The notes: generated by a model not told the origin, from the sequence alone. A stretch of DNA of 64,000 nucleotides from Mycobacterium sp. IS-1496 (GCF_001499995.1 NZ_LQIU01000017.1:19254-83253); one strand, 5' to 3'; positions 1-12,556 are shown, counted from the first letter of the stretch. Program-made: numbers and translations.

Positions 1-171
1 ATACCCCGGTTCACCCGGGAGCTGCGCCAGTTCTGGGAGGACCAGGGCTCACCGCGGATGCCCCCGCGGCCCCGCGACTCCCACGACGCGCTGGTCGACG
101 CCAAGCACAACCTGCTGCGCTACCAGGTGATGACCGGAACAGCGGGGCGCGACGGCCGGTCCCGGCGCTGA
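1..171 (+). CDS. 3'-5' exoribonuclease, C-terminal end (partial, Rv2179c-like)
   Basis: Only the last 56 codons are in the window, read in frame 1 to a TGA at 169-171. The segment contains the pattern RDSHDALVDAKHNLLRYQ. An Asp followed by a helical H-x-A-L-x-D tail is typical of the last exonuclease motif (ExoIII) of DEDD-type RNases, where H and D bind the catalytic metals. In M. tuberculosis the gene immediately upstream of aroG in the same direction is the exoribonuclease Rv2179c, and the junction here (15 bases to the aroG GTG) fits. The call rests on this motif and on synteny because the rest of the protein is outside the window. Confidence 0.75.
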   Translation: MPRFTRELRQFWEDQGSPRMPPRPRDSHDALVDAKHNLLRYQVMTGTAGRDGRSRR

Positions 172-182
172 CTTACCATTGA

Positions 183-1583
<1,401 letters not shown>

Positions 1584-1587
1584 CGCC

Positions 1588-1603
1588 CGCGCGGCGCCGC
1601 GCG
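1588..1603. terminator. GC-rich palindrome between convergent aroG and pknL
   Basis: A perfect 16-base palindrome (CGCGCGGC and its complement) sits between the aroG stop and the pknL stop. It lacks a T-run on either side, so it could be a bidirectional, tail-less terminator of the sort proposed in mycobacteria, or simple GC-rich chance. Confidence 0.3.
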
Positions 1604-1604
1604 A

Positions 1605-2801
1605 TCAGATCAGGCTGTCGAGGTTGCTGCCGAGCGCCCATGCGCCGGCGGCGAGCAGACCGGTCAGCGTGATGATCGCGACGACCCAGAACAGCAACGC
1701 GCGCTTGGCCCGCTGGCGGGCCCAGTAGAACTCGTCGATGTCGATGCCCGCGAATCGCCCTGCCGGATAGTCGATCTCACCGGAGTCGCGGGTGAACACC
1801 CGGGTGTGCTGGCGCGGCGGAGTCGAGGGCGGACGCGTGGTCGTGTCGGTCGCGGCCTGCTGCTCGGTGAGTTGGCTGTGGTACAGCACCGCCGACGCGT
1901 GCTGGGCGGAGTGGCGCGGCGCGGGCACCCGGAACGGCGGCAACCGCAGTTCCTCGGCGATCTCCTCCAGGTCCTCTCCCATGTCGAGCGCGTCGGCGTA
2001 ACGGCCCGCCGGGTCGCGGGCGGTGGCGCGCAGCACCAGGTCGTCGAATTGCGGTGGCACACCGGCGATCACCGAACTCGGCGGCGGCACGTCGTTGTCC
2101 ATGCGCTGATACGCCACCGCGAGGGCGCTGTCCCCGGTGAACGGGGTGACGCCGGTGAGCAGTTCGAAGGCCATGACGCCGACGGAATACACGTCGCTGC
2201 GCGGGCCTGCGTTCCCGGTGCCGACCTGTTCGGGGGACAGATAGGCCGCCGTGCCGAGGATCACGCTCGTGGAGGTGATCTTGGCCTCGGCGACGGCACG
2301 CACCAGGCCGAAGTCGGCGATCTTGACCTCACCGTCGTCGGAGATCAGCACGTTCTCCGGTTTGACGTCACGGTGCACGAGCCCGGCGCGGTGCGCCACG
2401 GCCAGCCCCGACAGCACGGGCGCCAGCACGGCGGCCGCGGCGTGCGGCGGCATGGGGCCGCGTTCGCGCAACAGTTCGCGCAGCGTGCCGCCCTCGACGA
2501 GTTCCATGACCAGAAACGGATACTGGCCGTCGAGGCCCTGGTCGTAGACCGCCACCAGCCCGGGATCCTTGAGCCGCGCCACCGCCCGCGCCTCCCGCTG
2601 GAAGCGGGTGAGGAACTGGTGGTCCCCGGAGTAGCGCGGGTCCATGACCTTCAGCGCGACGGGCCGGTCCAGTCGGACGTCGAGACCCCGGTACACCGTG
2701 GACATGCCGCCGGTGGCGATCGGCGCGTCGACGCGGTAGCGGCCGTCGAGTACGGCGCCGACGAGCGGGTCCGACTGCGGGTAGGCCTCCACCGAAGACA
2801 T
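1605..2801 (-). CDS. pknL: Serine/threonine-protein kinase PknL
   Basis: Hanks-type Ser/Thr kinase of 398 residues. The glycine-rich loop (ATGGMSTVY) is near 29-37, the ATP lysine is K51 (VALK), the catalytic loop HRDVKPEN spans 143-150, DFG is at 162-164 and an SPE triplet replaces APE. A proline-rich juxtamembrane segment leads to one membrane helix near 368-388 and almost no extracellular part, which is the PknL layout. It is divergent from the small HTH gene at 2837, and only 35 bases separate the two starts. In M. tuberculosis PknL phosphorylates the product of that neighbour, so the pair is probably a kinase and its DNA-binding substrate. Confidence 0.95.
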   Translation of the reverse strand: MSSVEAYPQSDPLVGAVLDGRYRVDAPIATGGMSTVYRGLDVRLDRPVALKVMDPRYSGDHQFLTRFQREARAVARLKDPGLVAVYDQGLDGQYPFLVMELVEGGTLRELLRERGPMPPHAAAAVLAPVLSGLAVAHRAGLVHRDVKPENVLISDDGEVKIADFGLVRAVAEAKITSTSVILGTAAYLSPEQVGTGNAGPRSDVYSVGVMAFELLTGVTPFTGDSALAVAYQRMDNDVPPPSSVIAGVPPQFDDLVLRATARDPAGRYADALDMGEDLEEIAEELRLPPFRVPAPRHSAQHASAVLYHSQLTEQQAATDTTTRPPSTPPRQHTRVFTRDSGEIDYPAGRFAGIDIDEFYWARQRAKRALLFWVVAIITLTGLLAAGAWALGSNLDSLI

Positions 2802-2836
2802 GTTACGAGTCGCGCCGGTGGCCCTAGACTCAGTGC

Positions 2837-3241
2837 GTGAGCAGCATTCCGGCGGCAGACGACGTCCTCGATCCCGATGAGCCCGTCTACGACCTGCCCG
2901 CGGTCGCCGACCTGCTCGGCATGCCGGTGACGCGGGTCCACCATCTCCTGCGGCAGGGCCAGTTGCTGGCCGTGCGGCGCGACGGGAAGTTCGTGGTGCC
3001 GCAGATGTTCTTCGACCGGCACGGTCACGTGGTGAAACCGTTGCCCGGTCTGCTCGTGGTGCTGCGCGACGGCGGCTACCGCGACAACGAGATCGTCCGG
3101 TGGTTGTTCACCCCCGACCCGTCGCTGACCATCAGCCGGGACGGGTCCACCGAACGGATCGCCAACGCCAGACCGGTCGACGCACTGCACTCACACCAGG
3201 CGCGTGAGGTGCTCAGGCGGGCTCAGGCTCTGGCTTACTGA
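2837..3241 (+). CDS. Winged-HTH DNA-binding protein, PknL substrate (Rv2175c-like)
   Basis: A 134-residue soluble protein with an N-terminal helix-turn-helix of excisionase/MerR-like character (YDLPAVADLLGMPVTRVHHL, residues 18-37) followed by a small wing (LLAVRRDGKFVVP). The C-terminal half is helical. It matches the family of Rv2175c, whose DNA binding is reduced when PknL phosphorylates its N-terminus (family knowledge). The GTG start at 2837 gives the expected length. Its last 29 bases overlap the 3' end of mptA on the opposite strand. The regulated targets cannot be read from sequence. Confidence 0.88.
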   Translation: MSSIPAADDVLDPDEPVYDLPAVADLLGMPVTRVHHLLRQGQLLAVRRDGKFVVPQMFFDRHGHVVKPLPGLLVVLRDGGYRDNEIVRWLFTPDPSLTISRDGSTERIANARPVDALHSHQAREVLRRAQALAY

Positions 3242-4745
3242 CCGCCCCGCGGTCGTCGCTTCTCGCCAGCGCATACCACGCCACCACCGCGCATCCCGCG
3301 GCGAGCAGGACGTGCAGCCACGAGTACATGCCGTGCGCCCCATCGGGTTTGAAGATCACCATGATCCACGTGGAGAACCCGGCGATCAGCGCGATCGACC
3401 GTCTCGACTGAGCCAGCGCGGAGACCACCGCCAACGGCCAGGTGTAGTACCAGGGCAGTGCGGCGGGCACGAACAGCACGACCACGAGCATCACCGAGGC
3501 GATGCCGATCAGCGCTTCGCGGTCGTCGTGCCGGAACCGCCACCACAGCAGCGGCAGCGCGATCACGATGATCGTCAGCCCGATGATGCGGGTGACGTCG
3601 ATGACGGCGTAGAAGTTCACCGGCAGGAACAGCCCCACCACCGCGTTGGTCAGGTTCGCCACCGCGGTCGGCACCGTCAGCCAGTTGATGATCTTGACGT
3701 TGCCGGCCGCCAGCGCGGTCAGCCAGCCCAGGCCGACACCGGCGACCCAGGACAGGACCGCGAAGACGGCGACGAAGATCAGCAGCGCGGCGGCGGTGGC
3801 GGTCGCGAAGGCCCGCGGGGCGCCGTAGCCGCGACGGTCGCGTAGCTGTCGCATCCAGATCCACACCGTGAACGGCAGTGCCAGCCCGGCCGTCGCTTTC
3901 ACCGCGACGGCGACGACGATCACCGCGACGCCGGCCGCCGGGCGCTTGTTCAACAACAGGGCCAGCCCGGCCATCATCAGCCCGACCATCAGCATCTCGT
4001 TGTGGACGCCGCCCATGAGGTGGATGATCACCAGCGGGTTGAGCACGCAGATCCACAGCGCCGCAGCGCCGCTCGCGCCGACGTGGCGGGCCACCCGGGG
4101 CGCCGCCCAGATCAGCAATATCAGGCCGGGCAGCATGCACAGCCGCAGCAGCATCGTGCCGGCCACCACGTGTTCGCCGACGATCATGGTGACGAACTTC
4201 GCGACCATGATGAATGCCGGGCCGTACGGAGCCGTGGTCGTGGTCCAGATGGGGCTGACGTCGTCGAGCAATGGGTTGGGGTTGGCGATCGGGCCGACGA
4301 CGTAGGGGTCGAAGCCGTCGCGCAGCAGCGCTCCCTGCGCCAGGTACGAGTAGGTGTCGCGGCTGAACACCGGGACGCTCAGCAACAGCGGCGCCAGCCA
4401 GAACCCGGTGGTGGCGACCATGGTGTACTCGTCGGCCGTCCGGTCGATGACGCGGCGGCCCAACCACAGCCAGGCCGCCAGCATGATCGCGACGCCACTC
4501 CACAGCAGCAGCGAGGACAACACCAGGCCGTGGCCGAAGCGCAGCCACGACAGGTGCAGGGTTTCCAGCAGGGGATCGTGCACCCTGGTGCTGCCCGCGC
4601 CGAGCCCGCCGGCCGTGATCAGCGCCGCGCCAACGAAACCGAGCAGGGCGGGTCTGGCGGACGGCGACGTGGCGAATGCGACCAGCCGGGAGACGTGGTG
4701 CGCCACGCCGCGTTTCGGCGTCTCGGTCGAAGTGGGTGTGACCAT
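3213..4745 (-). CDS. mptA: Alpha-(1->6)-mannopyranosyltransferase MptA (GT-C)
   Basis: Polytopic GT-C glycosyltransferase of about 510 residues with many hydrophobic helices. An acidic/aromatic early loop (SRDTYSYLAQG) fits the GT-C catalytic loop, and the overall layout is that of MptA (Rv2174). MptA elongates the alpha-1,6-mannan backbone of lipomannan and lipoarabinomannan using polyprenyl-phosphomannose on the periplasmic side. The frame is open further upstream, but that part reads as shadow of idsA2, so I chose ATG at 4745. The start lies two bases after the idsA2 stop, indicating one operon. The 3' end overlaps the Rv2175c-like gene by 29 bases. Confidence 0.93.
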   Translation of the reverse strand: MVTPTSTETPKRGVAHHVSRLVAFATSPSARPALLGFVGAALITAGGLGAGSTRVHDPLLETLHLSWLRFGHGLVLSSLLLWSGVAIMLAAWLWLGRRVIDRTADEYTMVATTGFWLAPLLLSVPVFSRDTYSYLAQGALLRDGFDPYVVGPIANPNPLLDDVSPIWTTTTAPYGPAFIMVAKFVTMIVGEHVVAGTMLLRLCMLPGLILLIWAAPRVARHVGASGAAALWICVLNPLVIIHLMGGVHNEMLMVGLMMAGLALLLNKRPAAGVAVIVVAVAVKATAGLALPFTVWIWMRQLRDRRGYGAPRAFATATAAALLIFVAVFAVLSWVAGVGLGWLTALAAGNVKIINWLTVPTAVANLTNAVVGLFLPVNFYAVIDVTRIIGLTIIVIALPLLWWRFRHDDREALIGIASVMLVVVLFVPAALPWYYTWPLAVVSALAQSRRSIALIAGFSTWIMVIFKPDGAHGMYSWLHVLLAAGCAVVAWYALARSDDRGAVSKPEPEPA

Positions 4746-4747
4746 GC

Positions 4748-6534
<1,787 letters not shown>

Positions 6535-6560
6535 CGGGGGTCATCGTGCCAGATGCGGGT

Positions 6561-7154
6561 CTACAGCGGCAGTGCGCGGCCCAGGATCGCAAAGGCCCTC
6601 GGGTCGCCCGCGAAGTGGTAGCCGCGGATGACGTCGGAGAAACCGAGCCGGCGGTACAGCCGCCAGGCCCGGTTGGCCTCGCCGTTGATCTCGGGCGTCG
6701 AGAGCAGGACGTGCTTCTCGGCGCGGTCGCTGAGCAGCCGGCGGGCCAGGCCCTCGCCGAGGCCGCGGCCCTGCGCATGCGGTGCGATGTGCAGTTCGGT
6801 CAGCTCGAAGTAGTCGGTCATCAACTCGACGATGCGGGCCGGTTCCGCCCCCACGCGCTTGAGCCCGGCCACCACCTGCTGCTGCCACCACTGGTCGGGT
6901 GCCCCGCAGTAGCCGTACGCGACCCCGAGCAGCGGCGCGTCGCGCAGGTCCTCCGGCGTGTCGGGCTCCCCGTCGGGTGGTTCGACGGCCGCCACGGCCT
7001 TCCACCCCTGCCGCCGGGTGTGCTCGATCCACATCGAGGCGCGCTGGTCCTCCGTGCCCCGCGGATAGCGCATCGCGTCGACGTAGATACCGAGCGCGTC
7101 GCCGAGTCGGCGTTCCATGTCGACCGGCGACAGATCGATGAGATGCGGCGCCAA
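6561..7154 (-). CDS. GNAT-family N-acetyltransferase (Rv2170-like)
   Basis: The C-terminal half carries the acetyl-CoA loop of the GNAT fold (APHAQGRGLGEGL), followed by a typical beta-bulge and final strand (RLYRRLGFSDV). Synteny and domain match Rv2170, for which lysine acetyltransferase activity has been reported; the substrate here is unknown. I prefer a TTG start at 7154 (197 residues), preceded by GAAGGG eight bases upstream. An in-frame ATG at 7211 would add 19 poorly conserved-looking residues, with its GGAG only three bases away. First gene of the lppM-idsA2-mptA operon. Confidence 0.82.
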   Translation of the reverse strand: MAPHLIDLSPVDMERRLGDALGIYVDAMRYPRGTEDQRASMWIEHTRRQGWKAVAAVEPPDGEPDTPEDLRDAPLLGVAYGYCGAPDQWWQQQVVAGLKRVGAEPARIVELMTDYFELTELHIAPHAQGRGLGEGLARRLLSDRAEKHVLLSTPEINGEANRAWRLYRRLGFSDVIRGYHFAGDPRAFAILGRALPL

Positions 7155-7256
7155 TGTCGTTGCCCTTCGGTCCGTCGCGCGGGAGTGTGCACAAGAGTCG
7201 TCGGTCCCCATTATCTCCGCGGACGGGCGGTGTCTTTCCAGGGGCGGCACAGGTCA

Positions 7257-7262
7257 TACAAT
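7257..7262 (+). promoter_or_regulatory. Candidate -10 box for the DUF3040 gene
   Basis: TACAAT lies in the 226-base divergent region between the GNAT gene and the DUF3040 gene. It is a good match to the mycobacterial SigA -10 consensus; no good -35 is seen. A second candidate, TATCAT, is at 7303-7308. Confidence 0.35.
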
Positions 7263-7380
7263 CGTGGGGCCGAAGTAGGTGGTACGGCTCAGATCGACCT
7301 CGTATCATGACGGTTAGAGGTCCGTGAACGCGGGCACGCACGGGTTTGAACGAACGGCCGCAGGCGGCGAGGAGGGACGA

Positions 7381-7791
7381 ATGCCACTCTCCGATCATGA
7401 GCAGCGCATGCTCGATCAGATCGAGAGCGCGCTCTATGCCGAGGATCCCAAATTCGCGTCGAGTGTGCGCGGCGGGACTCTGCGTGCGCCGTCGGCCCGC
7501 CGCCGGTTACAGGGCGCGGCCCTGTTCGTCGTCGGGCTGGCGATGCTGGTCTCCGGTGTCGCGTTCAAGGCGACCATGATCGGAAGCTTCCCGATCCTCT
7601 CGGTGATCGGGTTCATCGTGATGTTCGGTGGTGTCGTCTTCGCGATCACCGGCCCGCGAGTGGCCGGCGGCCGGGACCGCTCGACGCCGCCCGCCGGCGG
7701 TGGCGCGCGCCAGAAGCGGTCGAAGGGTTCGGGTGGTGGTTCGTTCACCAGCCGGATGGAGGACCGTTTCCGCCGGCGCTTCGACGAGTAG
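7381..7791 (+). CDS. DUF3040 membrane protein (Rv2169c-like)
   Basis: A 136-residue protein beginning MPLSDHEQRMLDQIE, the hallmark of DUF3040, with the acidic EDPKFASSV segment before two adjacent membrane helices (about 43-62 and 68-90). The cytosolic tail is basic and Gly/Ser-rich. The ATG at 7381 has a strong GGAGGGACGA ribosome site, so the longer upstream frame is rejected. Function is unknown. It precedes the dcw cluster in mycobacteria and is isolated from it here by a strong terminator. Confidence 0.9.
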   Translation: MPLSDHEQRMLDQIESALYAEDPKFASSVRGGTLRAPSARRRLQGAALFVVGLAMLVSGVAFKATMIGSFPILSVIGFIVMFGGVVFAITGPRVAGGRDRSTPPAGGGARQKRSKGSGGGSFTSRMEDRFRRRFDE

Positions 7792-7805
7792 TCGCTGACA
7801 CGCTG

Positions 7806-7840
7806 AAAGGGGTGGCCCCGAGTGGGGCTGCCCCTTTTTT
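7806..7840 (+). terminator. Strong rho-independent terminator after the DUF3040 gene
   Basis: Fourteen-base stem (7806-7819 with 7824-7837, two G-T pairs), loop GAGT, and a run of six T at 7835-7840. Classical intrinsic terminators with a T-run are uncommon in mycobacteria. It separates this gene from the mraZ promoter region. Confidence 0.85.
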
Positions 7841-8002
7841 CGTGTCACGGGCCGGCGCGCTCCCCCCACAACGCCCCACCGTCCTCCCGCCCGCGCTGAG
7901 CTGCGGTTTCACCTGATTCCGTGGGCACTCTGCGGCCCGCTACCCACCGCTGCGACACCTCTGGACGTGGCGAAGTGGGGCTGGGTGGCATTTGGGCGCC
8001 AA

Positions 8003-8042
8003 GCAATGGCGCAAAGTGGGGGATTGTGGGGTAAAGTGGCGT
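8003..8042 (+). promoter_or_regulatory. MraZ operator: four 10-bp-phased TGG(G/C) repeats
   Basis: TGGC, TGGG, TGGG and TGGC begin at 8007, 8017, 8027 and 8037, exactly ten bases apart, the last three in the context (A)AAGTGGG or ATTGTGGG. MraZ proteins bind tandem TGGGN repeats with this helical phase upstream of their own operon, so this is very likely the autoregulatory site of the dcw cluster. It lies 46-81 bases before the mraZ ATG. Additional off-phase TGGG copies occur at 7976-7996. Confidence 0.8.
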
Positions 8043-8087
8043 GCAGCGGAGCAACCGGGGCTCCCAGTGGCGCAGGAGGTGGCCAGG

Positions 8088-8519
8088 ATGTTTCTGGGCA
8101 CCTACACGCCGAAGCTCGATGACAAAGGGCGGCTCACACTGCCCGCCAAGTTCCGCGACGCACTGGTAGGAGGGTTGATGGTCACCAAGAGCCAGGACCA
8201 CAGCCTCGCCGTCTATCCGCGCGCGGAGTTCGAGAAACTGGCCCGCCGGGCCTCGCAGGCGTCGCGGAGCAATCCGGAGGCGCGCGCCTTCCTGCGGAAC
8301 CTGGCGGCCGCGACCGACGAACAGCATCCCGACGCCCAGGGCCGGATCACCCTGTCGGCCGACCACCGCCGCTACGCGAACCTGTCGAAGGAGTGCGTGG
8401 TGATCGGCTCGGTCGACTACCTGGAGATCTGGGACGCCGCGGCGTGGCAGGAGTACCAGCAGGCCCACGAAGAGAACTTCTCCGCGGCGACTGATGAAAC
8501 TCTGCGCGACATCATCTGA
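8088..8519 (+). CDS. mraZ: Transcriptional regulator MraZ
   Basis: A 143-residue protein with two SpoVT/AbrB-like halves, each with its D-x-x-GR-x-x-L-x signature ([13 protein letters not shown] near 11-23; [14 protein letters not shown] near 84-97). MraZ binds DNA as a ring of subunits upstream of the dcw operon and tunes its expression. The ATG at 8088 follows a strong GGAGGTGG; the longer frame runs into the operator repeats and is not used. First gene of the division cluster; rsmH overlaps its end. Confidence 0.97.
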   Translation: MFLGTYTPKLDDKGRLTLPAKFRDALVGGLMVTKSQDHSLAVYPRAEFEKLARRASQASRSNPEARAFLRNLAAATDEQHPDAQGRITLSADHRRYANLSKECVVIGSVDYLEIWDAAAWQEYQQAHEENFSAATDETLRDII

Positions 8520-9606
8520 ACCGGCCCGTGCAGCGTGGCCTCTGTCCGAACCGGCCCTGGCGTACTTCCCCGACGCCAGGTCCGCCTCGGACAGGGACCT
8601 CGCTGCAGGGGCACACAGCCCGGGGGTGGCGATGGAGCACATTCCGGTCCTGCTGGACCGTTGCGTCGAACTGCTCACCCCCGCACTGACCCGCCGCGAC
8701 TCCGACGGCCGCGGAGCCGTCCTGGTCGACGCCACGCTCGGCGCGGGTGGTCACGCGCACCGGTTCCTGAGCGACCTGCCCGGACTGCATCTCATCGGAC
8801 TCGACCGCGACCCCCAGGCCCTGCAGATCGCCGGCGAGAGGCTCGCGCCGTTCGGTGACCGGGTGTCGCTGGTGCGGACCCGCTACGACGGGATCGACGA
8901 CGCGCTGGCGCAGACGGGCGTGGACGCGGTCAGCGGATTCCTGTTCGACCTCGGGGTGTCGTCCATGCAACTCGACCGCACCGAGCGCGGGTTCTCCTAC
9001 AGCGCGGACGCCCCGCTGGACATGCGGATGGACAGCGACGCCCCGCTGACGGCGGCCGACGTGGTCAACACGTTCGCGGAGAAGGACATCGCCAGGATCC
9101 TGCGGGAATTCGGCGAGGAACGGTTCGCCGGCCGCATCGCCAAGCACATCGTGCGGCGCCGGCCACTGACCACCACCGGCGAGCTGGTGGAGCTGCTCTA
9201 CGACGCGATCCCCGCCCCCGCCCGCCGGACCGGCGGGCATCCGGCCAAGCGCACTTTCCAGGCCCTGCGGATCGCGGTCAACAGTGAGCTCGACTCGCTG
9301 CGTGCGGCGATGCCCGCGGCGCTGGCCGCCCTCGAACCCGGCGGCCGGATCGTCGTGATGGCGTACCAGTCGCTGGAGGACCGCATCGTCAAGACCGAAT
9401 TCGCCGCGGCCACCGCGTCGCGCACACCGCCCGGTCTGCCCGTCGAGTTGCCCGGCCACGAACCGGAATTCGTCGCACTCACCCGCGGGGCCGAGCGGGC
9501 CGCCCCCGAAGAGATCGAACGCAATCCGCGCAGTGCGCCCGTGCGGTTGCGCGCACTGGAGAAGGTCGCAGGCAGGCCGGAAACGGCCAGGAGGGACGCC
9601 CGATGA
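8494..9606 (+). CDS. rsmH: 16S rRNA (cytosine-1402-N4)-methyltransferase RsmH
   Basis: SAM-dependent methyltransferase of the MraW family. The SAM motif [10 protein letters not shown], the [11 protein letters not shown] motif and [15 protein letters not shown] are all present. From ATG 8494 the protein has 370 residues and overlaps mraZ by 26 bases. The conventional domain begins at MEHIPVLL (8632). I keep the longer start because the intervening peptide (LAYFPDAR followed by DRDLAAGA) resembles the N-terminal extension of the M. tuberculosis orthologue as I recall it, which suggests translation. A start at 8632 remains possible. Overlaps the ftsL start by four bases (ATGA). Confidence 0.93.
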   Translation: MKLCATSSEPARAAWPLSEPALAYFPDARSASDRDLAAGAHSPGVAMEHIPVLLDRCVELLTPALTRRDSDGRGAVLVDATLGAGGHAHRFLSDLPGLHLIGLDRDPQALQIAGERLAPFGDRVSLVRTRYDGIDDALAQTGVDAVSGFLFDLGVSSMQLDRTERGFSYSADAPLDMRMDSDAPLTAADVVNTFAEKDIARILREFGEERFAGRIAKHIVRRRPLTTTGELVELLYDAIPAPARRTGGHPAKRTFQALRIAVNSELDSLRAAMPAALAALEPGGRIVVMAYQSLEDRIVKTEFAAATASRTPPGLPVELPGHEPEFVALTRGAERAAPEEIERNPRSAPVRLRALEKVAGRPETARRDAR

Positions 9607-10631
9607 AGGCAAAGCGATCTGCACCCGTGCGCGGTGAGGAACGACGGCGGGGGCCCCGCCAGCCGGTGCGCAAGGCGCCCCGAAGGGCTGTCGAGGCGGC
9701 TCCGCGTCGTGGTAGGCCGACCCGCGACTCGCGGTCGGCGCCGCAGACCGCCCCGATCGCGCGGCCCGCGGAGCTGCCGGCGCGGCCGAAGAACGCCAGC
9801 CAGGCCAAGGCCCGGGCGAAGGCGCGGAAAGCCAAGGCGCCCAAGGTCGTACGCCCGCCTCTGCGGGAACGGTTGCTGATCAAGCTCTCGTCGATCGAGC
9901 TGAATCCCAAGGCGCTGATCGCGCGGGTGCCGTTCGTGGTGCTGGTCATCGGCTCACTCGGGCTGGGGCTCGGCATCACGCTGTGGCTGTCGACCGGCGC
10001 GGCCGAACGGTCCTACCAGCTCGGTGCGGCCCGCCAGACGAACCAGGCGCTGGCGCAACAGAAGGAAGCCCTCGAACGTGACGTGCTGGAGGCGCAGGCG
10101 GCCCCCGCACTGGCCGAAGCCGCGCGCAATCTCGGCATGATCCCGTCGCGCGACACCGCCCACCTGGTGCAGGACCCGGCGGGCAACTGGGTGGTGGTCG
10201 GAACACCGAAGCCGGCCGAGGGCGTGCCGCCGCCGCCGCTGAACACCCCGATCCCCGATGCGGCGCCGGCGCCTGCCGCTGCGCGGCCCGCCGCCCAGGC
10301 CGCCGCCCCCCGGGTAATCGATCCCCGAGAGGTCCCCGTCCGCGTCACCACCCGCCCGCAGGCCGCCTCCCCGCAGGCCGCCCTCCCGCAGGGTGAGGTA
10401 CCGCACCTGGCCCCCGGTGCCCAGCCACCGGCGCCGGGTCCGGTTGCCGCGCCGCTGGATTCGGCCCCGGTCGCCGCGCCCGCTCCGGTCGCCCCGGTGG
10501 CCCCAGCCGCCCCCGAAGTGCTGCCCGCGCCGGTCGAACCCGCACCGGCCGCGGTGCCGCCGCCTCCGGCGCCCGCGCTCGACCACCTCGCCGCGCCGCA
10601 GGCGCCCGTGCAGGCCGGACCGCCCGCATGA
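9603..10631 (+). CDS. ftsL: Cell division protein FtsL-like (Rv2164c-like)
   Basis: Bitopic membrane protein of 342 residues: a long Arg/Lys/Ala-rich cytosolic tail, one membrane helix near 108-130, then an extracytoplasmic coiled coil (about 137-170) with the FtsL-type ending [12 protein letters not shown] Pro/Ala-rich tail of about 135 residues follows, far longer than in E. coli FtsL (121 residues). FtsL forms the FtsQLB complex that activates FtsW/PBP3 at the septum. It is coupled by ATGA overlaps to rsmH and pbpB. Low sequence conservation means the name rests on position, topology and coiled coil. Confidence 0.85.
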   Translation: MKAKRSAPVRGEERRRGPRQPVRKAPRRAVEAAPRRGRPTRDSRSAPQTAPIARPAELPARPKNASQAKARAKARKAKAPKVVRPPLRERLLIKLSSIELNPKALIARVPFVVLVIGSLGLGLGITLWLSTGAAERSYQLGAARQTNQALAQQKEALERDVLEAQAAPALAEAARNLGMIPSRDTAHLVQDPAGNWVVVGTPKPAEGVPPPPLNTPIPDAAPAPAAARPAAQAAAPRVIDPREVPVRVTTRPQAASPQAALPQGEVPHLAPGAQPPAPGPVAAPLDSAPVAAPAPVAPVAPAAPEVLPAPVEPAPAAVPPPPAPALDHLAAPQAPVQAGPPA

Positions 10632-12556
10632 GCGCCCGCCGCGATCCGCAGGGCGCCGCGCCGCGCCGCACCCGCAAGCCGAAAGGGGCGCCCGCTCAGG
10701 GCCGCCCGGCCAAGGCCCGCCGGACCCGCAAGGCGGTCGCCGGTGACGCCGGCCTGCGCAGTTCGTCGTTCGTCTTCCGCCACCGCGCGGGCAACGCGGT
10801 GATGGGGGTGCTGCTGCTGGTCGCCGGCGTTCAGCTGTTCAACCTGCAGGTGCCGCGTGCCGAGGGTCTGCGCGCGGAGGCGGCCGGCCAGCTCAAGGTC
10901 ACCGACGTGCAGAAGGCGGTGCGCGGCAGCATCGTCGACCGCAACGAGGACAAACTCGCCTTCACCATCGAGGCGCGGGCGTTGACGTTCCAGCCGGTCA
11001 AGGTCCGCAAGCAGCTCGAGGAGGCGCGCGCGAAATCGGAGGAGGCGCCCGACCCCAAGCGCCGCCTGGTCGAGATCGCCGACGAGGTCGCGTCGCGGCT
11101 GAACAACAAACCCGATGCGAAAACCGTTCTGCGCAAACTGAACAGCAACGAGACGTTCGTCTACCTGGCGCGTGCGGTCGACCCGGTGATCTCCGATGCG
11201 ATCACCGACAAGTTCCCCGAGGTCGGTTCGGAACGCCAGGACATCCGCCAGTACCCGGGTGGCTCGCTGGCGGCCAACATCGTCGGCGGCATCGACTGGG
11301 ACGGCCACGGACTGCTGGGCCTGGAGGATTCGCTCGACGCCGTCCTGGCCGGCACGGACGGCTCGGTCACCTACGACCGGGGCTCGGACGGTGTGGTGAT
11401 CCCGGGCAGCTACCGCAACCGCCACGACGCGGTCAACGGGTCGACCGTGCAGCTGACCATCGACGACGACATCCAGTTCTACGTCCAGCAGCAGGTCCAG
11501 CTGGCCAAGGACGCCTCCGGCGCCAAGAACGTCTCGGCCGTCGTGCTCGACGCGAAGACCGCCGAGGTGCTGGCGATGTCCAACGACAACACGTTCGACC
11601 CCAGCCAGGACATCGGGCGTCAGGATAACCGCCAGATCGGCAACCTGCCGGTGTCCTCACCGTTCGAGCCCGGGTCGGTCAACAAGATCGTCACCGCCGC
11701 GGCGGCGATCGAGTACGGGCTGACCAATCCCGACGAGGTGCTCCAGGTGCCGGGGTCGATCAACATGGGCGGCGTCACCGTCGGCGACGCCTGGAAGCAC
11801 GGCACCATGCCGTACACGACGACTGGAGTGTTCGGGAAGTCGTCGAACGTCGGGACCCTGATGCTGGCCCAGCGGGTTGGGCCGGAACGCTACGCCGAGA
11901 TGCTCAAGAGGTTCGGCCTGGGCCAGCGCACCGGCGTGGGGCTGCCGGGTGAGAGCGCCGGTCTGGTGCCGCCGATCCATCAGTGGTCGGGTAGCTCGTT
12001 CGCGAACCTGCCCATCGGACAGGGCCTTTCGATGACGCTGCTGCAGATGGCGGGCATGTACCAGGCAATGGCCAACGACGGCGTGCGGGTCCCGCCGCGG
12101 GTCGTCAAGGCGACCATCGCCCCCGACGGCACCCGCACCGAAGAGGAGCGGCCCGAAGGGGTGCGCGTGGTGTCGCCGCAGACGGCGCAGACCGTGCGCA
12201 ACATGTTCCGCTCGGTCGTCCAGCGCGATCCGATGGGGGAGCAGCAGGGCACCGGGCCCGCGGCCGCGGTCGAGGGCTACCAGATCGCGGGCAAGACCGG
12301 CACCGCACAGCAGATCAACCCCGCCTGCGGCTGCTACTACAGCGACGTCTACTGGATCACCTTCGCGGGCATGGCCACCGTCGACGACCCGCGCTACGTC
12401 ATCGGCATCATGATGGATGCCCCGCACCGCGCCGCCGACGGCTCGCCGGGGTCCTCGGCCGCCCCCCTGTTCCACAACATCGCCTCGTGGCTGCTGCAGC
12501 GGGAGAACGTGCCGCTGTCGCCGCCCAGCACGCCGCTGACGCTGCAGGCGACCTGA
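10628..12556 (+). CDS. pbpB: Peptidoglycan transpeptidase PbpB (PBP3/FtsI)
   Basis: Class B penicillin-binding protein of 642 residues that cross-links septal peptidoglycan. A basic cytosolic tail precedes one membrane helix (about 56-74), a dimerisation domain, and the transpeptidase domain with S350-V-N-K353, S405-S-N407 and K556-T-G558. A Cys pair (C567, C569) follows the KTG motif. No PASTA repeats are seen at the C-terminus. Coupled to ftsL by ATGA. It is followed after only 37 bases by murE, whereas M. tuberculosis has a block of PE_PGRS and other genes between them. Confidence 0.96.
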   Translation: MSARRDPQGAAPRRTRKPKGAPAQGRPAKARRTRKAVAGDAGLRSSSFVFRHRAGNAVMGVLLLVAGVQLFNLQVPRAEGLRAEAAGQLKVTDVQKAVRGSIVDRNEDKLAFTIEARALTFQPVKVRKQLEEARAKSEEAPDPKRRLVEIADEVASRLNNKPDAKTVLRKLNSNETFVYLARAVDPVISDAITDKFPEVGSERQDIRQYPGGSLAANIVGGIDWDGHGLLGLEDSLDAVLAGTDGSVTYDRGSDGVVIPGSYRNRHDAVNGSTVQLTIDDDIQFYVQQQVQLAKDASGAKNVSAVVLDAKTAEVLAMSNDNTFDPSQDIGRQDNRQIGNLPVSSPFEPGSVNKIVTAAAAIEYGLTNPDEVLQVPGSINMGGVTVGDAWKHGTMPYTTTGVFGKSSNVGTLMLAQRVGPERYAEMLKRFGLGQRTGVGLPGESAGLVPPIHQWSGSSFANLPIGQGLSMTLLQMAGMYQAMANDGVRVPPRVVKATIAPDGTRTEEERPEGVRVVSPQTAQTVRNMFRSVVQRDPMGEQQGTGPAAAVEGYQIAGKTGTAQQINPACGCYYSDVYWITFAGMATVDDPRYVIGIMMDAPHRAADGSPGSSAAPLFHNIASWLLQRENVPLSPPSTPLTLQAT

